Positions 16,982 to 24,600 of a stretch of DNA of 64,000 nt are shown here, piece after piece. The notes under the pieces are model-generated. The model made no database searches. It worked only from the letters and a program-made list of their open reading frames with translations, and was not told the DNA's origin. The stretch spans positions 62,001 through 126,000 of the forward strand of contig JAZQDV010000007.1 in assembly GCA_045546975.1 (NCBI GenBank). Reading direction: 5' to 3'. Source of the stretch: SIG480 sp045546975. GTDB taxonomy: Bacteria > Bacillota > Clostridia > Oscillospirales > JAAYXM01. Each line of letters opens with the position of its first letter. Position 1 is the first letter of the stretch. Both the position numbers and the translations under genes were made by a program.

Positions 16982-17743
16982 CTACCCTAAAAGAAAATCC
17001 AGAGCAAGCATAAACACAAAACCGACGAGTAAGAAGTATGTTGATTCGCGCGCATATCCGTGTGAGTGTGTCTCAGGTATCATCTCATCGCTCACCACAT
17101 AAAGCATTGTTCCCCCTGCAAAAGCGAGTGCAAAAGGAAGAATGAACGAGGCTATATTGACCGCAAAATATCCGATAAGCGTACCGATAACCTCAACCAC
17201 ACCTGTTGAAAATGCGATGAGAACAGTCCTTCTCCTGCTTATCCCCGCCGCGAGCATCGGCGCGATTATAACCATTCCTTCAGGGATGTTCTGAAGCGCA
17301 ATACCGCCCGCAACAGTGAGCGCACGCGATACGTTACCGTCTCCGAAGCTTACGCCTGCCGCAATTCCCTCGGGCAGGTTATGGATTGCAATTGCTATTA
17401 CAAAAAGAAGAACGCGGTTTAGCTGTTTCTGCCTTGACGGGTGTGCTTCTGAATCCGCTCCGCTTATTCTATGCAGGTGCGGAACAAGCTTATCTATTAA
17501 ATTCAGGCACACAGCACCAATGAAGATTCCTGCAACTGTTACAAGAACCGCTGTTATCCCGTTTCCGTACTCAAGGGACTGAAGTATAAGTCCGATAATT
17601 GCTGCAGATAGCATAACTCCCGCCGCGAAGGACATAATTATATCACTGAATTTATGCGATGGGTTTTTTATGAGAAATCCGAGCAGCGCACCGATGATTG
17701 TGGCACCGCCTATACCCACCGCTGTAAGTAACACCATTTGCAT
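16982..17743 (-). CDS. ZIP-family divalent metal transporter
   Basis: A 253-residue integral membrane protein with eight predicted helices. It carries both ZIP signatures: IAIHNLPEGIAAG near residue 130 and ALQNIPEGMV near 160, whose His, Asn, Pro and Glu line the binuclear metal site, plus the usual His-containing variable loop (LVPHLHRISG) after helix 3. It resembles bacterial ZupT, which imports zinc, iron and other divalent cations. The start is ATG 17743 after AAGGCGGTG; the longer frame upstream to 17875 overlaps the fprA promoter region and lacks a ribosome site. It is divergent from the flavodiiron gene. Confidence 0.92.
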   Translation of the reverse strand: MQMVLLTAVGIGGATIIGALLGFLIKNPSHKFSDIIMSFAAGVMLSAAIIGLILQSLEYGNGITAVLVTVAGIFIGAVCLNLIDKLVPHLHRISGADSEAHPSRQKQLNRVLLFVIAIAIHNLPEGIAAGVSFGDGNVSRALTVAGGIALQNIPEGMVIIAPMLAAGISRRRTVLIAFSTGVVEVIGTLIGYFAVNIASFILPFALAFAGGTMLYVVSDEMIPETHSHGYARESTYFLLVGFVFMLALDFLLG

Positions 17744-17794
17744 ATAATCACCGCCTTTTTCTCTATTATACTCCTTTTGATAAATAATACAATA

Positions 17795-17823
17795 TTGAAT
17801 ATTTTTCTTGCCTGGTGTATAAT
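17795..17823 (+). promoter_or_regulatory. Promoter of the flavodiiron-rubredoxin operon
   Basis: TTGAAT (17795-17800), 17 bases, TATAAT (17818-17823), 29 bases before the start codon. Confidence 0.75.
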
Positions 17824-17852
17824 TACGATAACAAAACAAAAGGAGAACTCTT

Positions 17853-19007
17853 ATGATTATTACAAATGATATCAAATATATAGGCGTAAACGACCGCGAG
17901 ATAGACCTCTTTGAGGGCTATTATACCGTTCCTGAGGGTATGGCATATAACTCCTATGTTATTCTCGACGAAAAGATTGCGGTTATGGACACCGTAAGCT
18001 CAGGCTTTGGTGATGAGTGGCTTTCAAAGCTTCGCGCAGAGATTGGCGACAGAAAGCCCGATTACCTCGTGATCCAGCACATGGAGCCTGACCATTCTGC
18101 AAATATCAAAAACTTTGTAGATGCTTTCCCGGAGGCAAAAATCGTTTCTTCCGCAAAGGCATTTACAATGATGAAAAACTTTTTCGGTACCGATTTCGCT
18201 GAGCATCAGGTAGTTGTCGGCGAGGGCGCAACTCTCTCGCTCGGCCGTCACGAGCTTAACTTTGTGACCGCACCTATGGTGCATTGGCCCGAGGTTATTC
18301 TCACCTATGACAGCACGGACAAGGTTCTCTTCTCTGCAGATGCATTCGGAAAATTCGGTGCGCTTGATGCAGACGAGGACTGGGCATGCGAGGCACGTCG
18401 CTACTACTTTGGAATAGTCGGAAAATTCGGTGTACAGGTACAGGCCGTCCTCAAGAAAGCAGCGGCGCTTGATATTGCAATCATCTGCCCGCTCCACGGA
18501 CCCGTACTTTCTGAAAACCTCGGATATTATCTTGATCTTTACAACAAGTGGTCAGCCTATGAGCCTGAGGAGGAAGGAATCCTCATCGCCTACACCTCGG
18601 TTTACGGCAACACAAAGCGTGCAGTTGAGCTTCTCGCCGAAAAACTTCGCGAGCTTGGGGCAAAAAAGGTTGAGGTATGCGACCTTGCAAGAAGCGATAT
18701 GGCAGAAAATGTCGAGGACGCCTTCCGCTACAGTAAGCTTGTTCTTGCAACAACTACCTACAATTCCGAAATCTTCCCGTTTATGCGCGAGTTTATATCG
18801 CACCTTACCGAGCGCAACTTCAAAAACCGTACTGTTGCCCTTGTCGAAAACGGCAGCTGGGCACCGACGGCGGCAAACGTTATGCGCAAGATGTTTGAAA
18901 AGAGTAAGGATATAAAATTTACCGAGACTACCGTAAGGATTCTTTCGTCGATCAACAGCGAAAGTGAAGCAGCACTCAATGCTCTTGCAAAAGAGCTTGT
19001 AGAATAA
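17853..19007 (+). CDS. fprA: A-type flavoprotein (flavodiiron protein)
   Basis: A 384-residue two-domain enzyme that reduces O2 to water (some forms reduce NO) with electrons from rubredoxin, protecting anaerobes. The beta-lactamase-like domain carries the di-iron ligands H76-x-E78-x-D80-H81 (HMEPDH), H144 (MVHWPE), D163 (SADAFG) and H215 (LHGPVL). From about residue 245 a flavodoxin domain begins with the FMN-phosphate loop YTSVYGNTKRA. All ligands are intact, so it should be active. Rubredoxin is encoded 15 bases downstream in the same transcript, the expected electron donor. Confidence 0.96.
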   Translation: MIITNDIKYIGVNDREIDLFEGYYTVPEGMAYNSYVILDEKIAVMDTVSSGFGDEWLSKLRAEIGDRKPDYLVIQHMEPDHSANIKNFVDAFPEAKIVSSAKAFTMMKNFFGTDFAEHQVVVGEGATLSLGRHELNFVTAPMVHWPEVILTYDSTDKVLFSADAFGKFGALDADEDWACEARRYYFGIVGKFGVQVQAVLKKAAALDIAIICPLHGPVLSENLGYYLDLYNKWSAYEPEEEGILIAYTSVYGNTKRAVELLAEKLRELGAKKVEVCDLARSDMAENVEDAFRYSKLVLATTTYNSEIFPFMREFISHLTERNFKNRTVALVENGSWAPTAANVMRKMFEKSKDIKFTETTVRILSSINSESEAALNALAKELVE

Positions 19008-19022
19008 AAGGAGGAATTTTTT

Positions 19023-19181
19023 ATGAAAAAGTATGTATGTGACCTTTGCGGTTGGGAGTATGACGAAGCCATCGGCGATCCCGACAACGGAATAGAAGCA
19101 GGAACAAAATTCGAGGATCTCCCCGATGATTTTGCTTGCCCCCTCTGTGGCGCAGGCAAGGAAAATTTCGTTGAGGCTTAA
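19023..19181 (+). CDS. Rubredoxin
   Basis: A 52-residue one-iron electron carrier, [14 protein letters not shown] at the N-terminus and [13 protein letters not shown] near the end: two C-x2-C-G pairs hold a single Fe(Cys)4 centre. It is of canonical rubredoxin length. ATG 19023 is preceded by AAAAGGAGG, and the gene lies 15 bases after fprA. It most likely passes electrons to the flavodiiron protein, and perhaps also to the desulfoferrodoxin at 31407. Confidence 0.97.
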   Translation: MKKYVCDLCGWEYDEAIGDPDNGIEAGTKFEDLPDDFACPLCGAGKENFVEA

Positions 19182-19199
19182 AGGGCAGGTTTCTGCTAC

Positions 19200-19233
19200 G
19201 CAGCGCAACCGTAACGGTTGCGCTGCTCTTTTA
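19200..19233 (+). terminator. Terminator of the fprA-rubredoxin operon
   Basis: A perfect 12-bp stem GCAGCGCAACCG (19200-19211 with 19215-19226), loop TAA, then TCTTTTATTT. Confidence 0.92.
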
Positions 19234-19297
19234 TTTGAAAAAGTGTTTGTTTTTTAACATTTTCATTATATAATGTGTGTTTTAATATGTGGAATCA

Positions 19298-19327
19298 TTG
19301 ACAACTTTTGTGGAATATTATTATTTT
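19298..19327 (+). promoter_or_regulatory. Probable promoter of the tyrosine recombinase
   Basis: TTGACA (19298-19303), an 18-base spacer and TATTTT (19322-19327). The -35 is embedded in GAATCATTGACAA (19292-19304), a 13-bp sequence repeated exactly at the TetR promoter (20413-20425). Confidence 0.6.
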
Positions 19328-19371
19328 TATGGTAAAATAATAATATAATATGAAGAAAGGAAGTTGTTTCA

Positions 19372-20214
19372 ATGACAAAAGCAATAACACAAGATTTAAT
19401 TGAAAATTTCAAAAACCATTTAATCGACGAAGAAAAAGCTTCTGCCACTCTGGAAAAATACATCCGCGACATCAAGGCTTTTTATGTGTGGGTTTCAGGA
19501 CTTGAAATCAGCAAGCGAACTGTCCTTGACTATAAGGAGTATTTAATTGGTACTTTTGCACCGGCTTCAGTCAATTCCATGCTGTCATCTCTCAATGCTT
19601 TTTTTCAGTTTAATGACTGGCATGAACTGAAGGTGAAAATGCTGAAAATCCAAAAGCGGATTTTTGTGCAAAAGGACAGAGAACTCACAAAGGCAGAATA
19701 TGTGAGGTTACTCAAAGCCGCAAAAGAAAAAAACAACGAACGACTTTATTTGTTGATGCAAACTATATGCTCAAGCGGAATACGGGTATCCGAACTAAAA
19801 TATGTAACGGTTGAATCCTTAAAGTCAAGAAGCGCGACTATTAACAACAAAGGCAAAATGAGAATTGTCCTTTTGCCCGCAAAGCTTTGCAGTACCCTAA
19901 TGGAATATGCAAAGAGGCAAAAAATATCAAGCGGGTCCGTCTTTGTTACAAAAACAGGTAACCCGCTTGACAGAAGCACTATCTGGAAAATGATGAAGGC
20001 GCTTTGCATGAGAGCTCAGGTTTCTGAGCGGAAGGTGTTTCCGCATAACCTGAGACACCTTTTCGCGCGTACCTTTTACACACTCGAAAAAGATATTGTA
20101 AGACTTGCAGACATTCTCGGACATTCAAGCGTAAACACTTCACGGATATACACAATGGAAACGGGTGAAATACACCGAAAGAAACTTCAAAAACTTGGGC
20201 TCTTGCAATTATAA
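19372..20214 (+). CDS. Tyrosine recombinase (XerC/D-like), candidate inverton recombinase
   Basis: A 280-residue protein with an N-terminal SAM-like core-binding domain (about residues 5-85) and a C-terminal catalytic domain. The catalytic set is complete: R138 (SSGIRVSEL), H225 and R228 (HNLRHLF), H251 (GHSS) and Y260 (RIYTM). Such enzymes cut and rejoin DNA at paired sites through a 3'-phosphotyrosine link. No phage or transposon partner gene is next to it. Five bases after its stop begins the first of two 24-bp inverted repeats that enclose a promoter segment, so I infer that it flips that segment. ATG 19372 follows AAAGGAAG by about ten bases. Confidence 0.92.
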   Translation: MTKAITQDLIENFKNHLIDEEKASATLEKYIRDIKAFYVWVSGLEISKRTVLDYKEYLIGTFAPASVNSMLSSLNAFFQFNDWHELKVKMLKIQKRIFVQKDRELTKAEYVRLLKAAKEKNNERLYLLMQTICSSGIRVSELKYVTVESLKSRSATINNKGKMRIVLLPAKLCSTLMEYAKRQKISSGSVFVTKTGNPLDRSTIWKMMKALCMRAQVSERKVFPHNLRHLFARTFYTLEKDIVRLADILGHSSVNTSRIYTMETGEIHRKKLQKLGLLQL

Positions 20215-20219
20215 AAAGC

Positions 20220-20243
20220 ACCACATAATTGAAATTATGTGGT
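20220..20243 (+). repeat. Left inverted repeat of the putative invertible promoter segment
   Basis: Arms ACCACATAATT and AATTATGTGGT surround a 2-bp centre GA. The right copy at 20483-20506 has the same arms but centre TC, so the two 24-bp sites are exact inverted copies of each other. The direct flanks (AAAGC before, AAG after) are also shared. Confidence 0.8.
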
Positions 20244-20418
20244 AAGACATAACAAATCAGGCATCAAAGGGAACTAAATTACCGTATGGCAAACGCAAAT
20301 TTTTTCAAAAAACGACACAGTATTTAGACCGGTCTTGTTGATTTTGTAAAACCGGTCTGCTCCGTTGTGCCATTTTTAATGCACATTGATGATTTTTTCA
20401 TAAAATAATTGCGAATCA

Positions 20419-20448
20419 TTGACAAACCCCCTTCGAGCATATTATAAT
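20419..20448 (+). promoter_or_regulatory. Strong promoter inside the invertible segment, driving tetR and probably the surface genes
   Basis: Consensus TTGACA (20419-20424) and TATAAT (20443-20448) with an 18-base spacer. The -10 sits inside the operator palindrome. Confidence 0.85.
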
Positions 20449-20461
20449 ACGTATGCTCGAA
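20432..20461. promoter_or_regulatory. Palindromic operator, probably bound by the adjacent TetR-type repressor
   Basis: Perfect 10-bp arms TTCGAGCATA and TATGCTCGAA with a 10-bp centre that includes the -10 hexamer. A repressor bound here would block RNA polymerase. The TetR-family gene begins 133 bases downstream, so autoregulation is the simple reading. Confidence 0.75.
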
Positions 20462-20482
20462 TATTATTTTGAAACAGAAAGC

Positions 20483-20506
20483 ACCACATAATTTCAATTA
20501 TGTGGT
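20483..20506 (+). repeat. Right inverted repeat of the putative invertible segment, also an RNA hairpin
   Basis: The same arms as the left copy with centre TC. Being palindromic, it also folds as RNA; TTTTTTTT follows nine bases later (20514-20521), so it may act as a partial terminator in the tetR leader. Confidence 0.75.
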
Positions 20507-20593
20507 AAGGCTCTTTTTTTTACTTTACACCTGTAACGAGCATTACATAGTATTTATCCGCAGAGATGTGTTGTATGAAAGGACTGAATTGAA

Positions 20594-21151
20594 ATGGACA
20601 GTTTTGATGAGTTCGACAAAAAGAAAGCAATCATTGCAAAGACCTGGGATTATCTTTTGAAAACCGGCCTCGCGAATGCTTCAATAGGAGATTTGTGCAG
20701 AGAGACAAAGCTTGCTCAAAGCAGCTTGTATTATTGGTTTGAAAACAAGGACGATATATGGATAAGCGCCGGAAAGTACGGCACCTCAAAGGTAGTTGAC
20801 GCACTCCTGGATTTTACTATGAACCACACAAACGATGTCAGCAAGTACTTCGACACTCTTTTAGACGAGGTCGAAAAGTACAAGTACGAGTTGCGCCTGG
20901 CTGTTCAGATTACCACAAGTCCCGTGTTCGGTAATCGTATGCGTGATAAGGCAAAGGATTTCAGGCTGTGGTATGAGCGCTATGCCGAAAAATTGATGAA
21001 CATATTTGGCTGTTCCTATCTACAAGCAGAAACCTTTATTTATTCTATCATCGCCTATGTAATTGACTACGCTATATGGGATGATAGAGACAAAACACAA
21101 ATGCTGCTTGATAATCTTCGCACGAGACTAAGCGACAAGCTCGGCATTTAG
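20594..21151 (+). CDS. TetR/AcrR-family transcriptional regulator
   Basis: A 185-residue regulator with the TetR DNA-binding domain at residues 8-55: helix-turn-helix TSLYYWF-type region seen here as LAQSSLYYWFENKDDIW. The C-terminal ligand-binding half is not recognisable to any effector class. ATG 20594 is preceded by GAAAGGA at a longish 11-base distance. It is first in line behind the promoter of the putative inverton, whose -10 is covered by a perfect 30-bp palindrome, probably its own operator. It likely controls itself and the downstream surface genes. Confidence 0.9.
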   Translation: MDSFDEFDKKKAIIAKTWDYLLKTGLANASIGDLCRETKLAQSSLYYWFENKDDIWISAGKYGTSKVVDALLDFTMNHTNDVSKYFDTLLDEVEKYKYELRLAVQITTSPVFGNRMRDKAKDFRLWYERYAEKLMNIFGCSYLQAETFIYSIIAYVIDYAIWDDRDKTQMLLDNLRTRLSDKLGI

Positions 21152-21178
21152 CAGACTTTTGAGAAAGGACGAAAAGGA

Positions 21179-21427
21179 TTGATAGAAAATACCTATGGAA
21201 GCTGGGAGCTCTTGGCAATAATTTTCGCAGTTCCCCTGCTATTGCTTATATTGCTTGCTTTTGTTGTGAATGTCTGGCTGCCCTTCATAAGAAACAGACA
21301 TTACATAAAAAAAGAAATGCACAGATCAGACGGCGGTGAATACAGATACTGGAAGCGAGAGCTTAAACTGCTGTATCTGAGGCACATTCCGATAGTCGGA
21401 TGGTTTTTCCGTGAAAAATACAGATAA
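21179..21427 (+). CDS. Small single-pass membrane protein, unknown function
   Basis: An 82-residue protein starting at TTG 21179, nine bases after AGAAAGGA. One strong helix at about residues 11-35 (LLAIIFAVPLLLLILLAFVV) is followed by a basic tail with YRYWKRELKLLYLRHIP. It matches no family I recognise. It begins 27 bases after the TetR gene and is probably in the same transcript; such a pairing suggests a membrane partner or target of the regulator (inference). Confidence 0.65.
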   Translation: MIENTYGSWELLAIIFAVPLLLLILLAFVVNVWLPFIRNRHYIKKEMHRSDGGEYRYWKRELKLLYLRHIPIVGWFFREKYR

Positions 21428-21688
21428 ATATTCAGCTTCGGCTGTTTGTTTATATATTAAGGCGGCGAGCAATTTCCTTACTTTGACAGATGTTGGCAGT
21501 AGTTTGAATAAGTACATGCCGCCCGTAAAAAATTGACAACTGCCGCAAGACATCTTGGAGGTGAGGTCATTTATCCGCACATTATTTTGCAAAAAGAGCA
21601 GAGTCAGCAAAATAATATATCCCAGAAACTCTGCCCGAATGCGAAAACGGAATTTTCGCAAAAATCTATTTAAGGAGGCGTTTTTAAG
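21428..21688 (+). other. 261-bp leader before the giant surface protein gene
   Basis: No convincing gene or strong promoter here. It contains two TTGACA hexamers (21483, 21533) without good -10 partners, a hairpin TGCGAAAA/TTTTCGCA (21640-21660), and a strong ribosome site AAGGAGGCG (21672-21680) for TTG 21689. A 43-codon GTG frame (21561-21692) overlaps that start codon but has no separate ribosome spacing. Confidence 0.4.
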
Positions 21689-24600
21689 TTGAGACTTAAA
21701 AGAATTATGGCTATGTTCCTTTGCTTTGCAATGGTACTTAGCACAATGGGAACAACAGTATTTGCAGAAAATACTGCTGTTGTTTCAGCCGAGGCAACCG
21801 CCGTTTCGGACAATAATCTGTATGTAAATACAGATTACAATTCCGAGACAGAAGGCTACGGCGTAACAAGATTTGCCAACTATAATGCGGCATATGCATA
21901 TGCTGTAGCAAACAACACATCTGCAACCATTGTTGTCGAGAAAAACAACAGTATTTCCGGGTTCTGTTTTGATAATAACCACAAGAATTATACTAAACTT
22001 GCGGTTGTAATTAAAGATGGAGCCACAATGGGTGTATCGCTTTCAAAGTGGGATATGACCTATCCTGTTACTGTAGAAGCAGGTGGTACTCTCACATGTG
22101 CTCGCCCGAAAAATGCCAGTGTCAGCAACATTCACATTAAGAATAAGCTAATCATTGGTACTGAGGGTTCTGATAAACAAGCATACTGCTATTTCCTAAG
22201 CGACAGCTACCAGGATTGTGATATTAGTATCCGTTACAACGGTTCTATTACTGCATACAATGCCGTTATGACCGTTCAGGATCTTGATGCACAAGGCAGC
22301 TTCACTGCAACCGATAGCAATATCACAGTTGACGGTGCATTCGCATCTGCCACTTGGTATGCTACAACGCTTACTGATTCGGATATGCAGATCAATGGTA
22401 ACCAGATCAGCGGTGGCCTATCTGATTTTTCCGGTGGAGATAATAATCAACTCGGAAAAGTAACGCTGAACGGTGATTCTTCTATTTCGTTTGCTGAAGG
22501 CTCAGCAGTTGATGTAGCGGCTACTGTTACTGTAAACGGAAACTCCTACATTACAGCTGACACGCTGACTGTTGAGAAAAATAAGAAAATTAACGTCAAC
22601 GGTACATCTTCTGTAAGTGCTCAGACACTTACAAATAACGGTACCATCGCAACTACAAGCGGATCCACGGTAACTGCCAAAACAGTGAGCGAGGAATCCA
22701 CCGGCACCGTAACGATTGACGGTGAAGAAGCTGCGTTTGATGAGAGCGGAAACCTTGTTCTCCCCGCTGCACCTGTCGCAACTGTCGACGGTGTACCTTA
22801 CACAGAGCTTCAGGCTGCACTCGATGCGGCTGCAGCAGGCGAAGGCAATGTAACAGTTGAGATCCTTGAAAATATCAATCTCACAAATGTTGACTGGAAT
22901 CCCGTAACCGTAAGCGCTCCCAAATATCCTGTTGTTACTGTTAATGGTAACGGCAAGATAATTACAGGTCTGAATGATATGCTCTTTGCGGGCACATGGG
23001 CTGGTGGCTCCGGCCTTATCATCAACGACCTTACAATTGCGGACTCCGCTATTATTAATGATAAAGACGATACAAACGGCAATGTTGGCGTTGGTGCGTT
23101 CATTGGATTCCCCCAGGCAAGTGCAACAGTTACTCTCAACAACTGTCATCTTGTTGACTCCCGTGTTGAAGGTGGTCACTGGACAGGCGGTCTCATAGGT
23201 TATGCAGCAGGTTACGCTGGCAATGACGGTCCTGTATTCATGAATTTGACAATCAACGAGTGCTCCGTTACCGGCTCCACCATTACCGGTAAGGGCTCTG
23301 CAGGCGGTATCATCGGTCATGCTACAGGTAATGCTTGGACACAGGTTACCATCACAGATACAACTGTTTCCGGCAATACCGTTGCGTCTACAGGTTCTTC
23401 TACCAACAAAGCCGGTGCTGTAATCGGTACTATTGGTGCTGCCGGTCAGGCGACAACTGTTAACGGTGTAGAAAAAACCGGCGGTGTATCCGTTGCAGCA
23501 ACAGTTAGCGGTAACACTGTAACATCCAGCAGTACAACAATTACAACAATCTACGGTCGTCAGGGCACCGACACAGGTATGCTCTATGTATCTGGCGGTG
23601 AATATGACAATTATCCGATAGAAGAAAATGTTGCTTACGCTGCTCCTATCGAAGGGTATGAAATTGCAGATAATGGCAATGGTACTTGGGGCATAGCAGA
23701 AGAAACTATTCTCTCCGGCGCAGGTACACAGGAAGATCCTTATCTCATTGAAGATATCGATGACTTGACCCTCTTTAGAGATAACGTAAACAACGGAACA
23801 GATTATGACGGTCAGTATGTAAAGTTGATGAGTGATATCGACCTTACAAGCGTCGAAAACTGGATCCCGATTGGTGCGTATGGTTCACACGCAAACGAGA
23901 TGACATTCCGCGGTTATTTTGATGGTAACAACAAAACTATCAGCAATCTGACCGTCAATGACACAACAAGCACAGCTGATATACTTGGCTTGTTCGGTCA
24001 TATTCATGGCGACGGTATGAAGAATACTTTGGAGCCGTCTGTCAAGAATCTGACATTGACCAATGTAAACATCTCAAGCACAGACAGCGCTTCAAGAATC
24101 GGCGGTCTTGCAGGTAATCCTTACACATGTTATCTCGAGAATGTACATGTCTCAGGAACTATTTCAGGCGGTAAGTGGACCGGCGGTATCGCAGGTAACT
24201 GTTACACAGTATTTGAAAACTGTTCATTTACCGGAACTGTTGACAGTAACAACCAGGCAGGTGGTATTGCCGGCGCAGGCGATGCTCGTGTATACAACAG
24301 CAAGGTCATCGGTGATATTACCGCTACATATTGGGCAGGCGGTATCATCGGTAACGGTCAGGAAGGCGCTTCTGCTGTAGGCTGTTATGCAAAGGGTACT
24401 GTTACTGCTGAAAGCAACTGGTACTTTGGTGTCGGTGGTATTGCCGGTGTTGGCGGACACGGCTACGAAGGCAGTGTTTATGAAGATAACTACTTCGACG
24501 GTGAAGTATATCTCGGAGAAACCAAGGTAAATGCAATCGTTGTCGGTTTTGTAAACGCAGACGGCAACGAAGCAATGAATACAGTTGTAGATGGCAACTC

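Larger units (their letters stand above)
20220..20506. other. Putative promoter inverton
   Basis: This gene-free stretch between the recombinase and TetR genes consists of a 239-bp segment (20244-20482) bounded by 24-bp inverted repeats. It contains a strong promoter pointing rightwards (20419-20448) with a palindromic operator and two AGACCGGTCT-like boxes near 20326 and 20350. A tyrosine recombinase is encoded immediately to the left. In the present orientation the promoter reads into tetR and the surface genes; after inversion it would point at the recombinase antisense strand. Inversion itself is inferred, not seen. Confidence 0.65.

Noticed and set aside
19372..20214. Prophage or ICE integrase
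   Set aside because: No phage, relaxase or transfer gene is nearby and no tRNA attachment site adjoins it; a local inversion role fits better.
21561..21692. 43-codon GTG frame overlapping the giant protein's start
   Set aside because: The GTG is part of its own would-be ribosome site, the peptide has no recognisable pattern, and the overlap can arise by chance; kept only as a remark in the leader entry.
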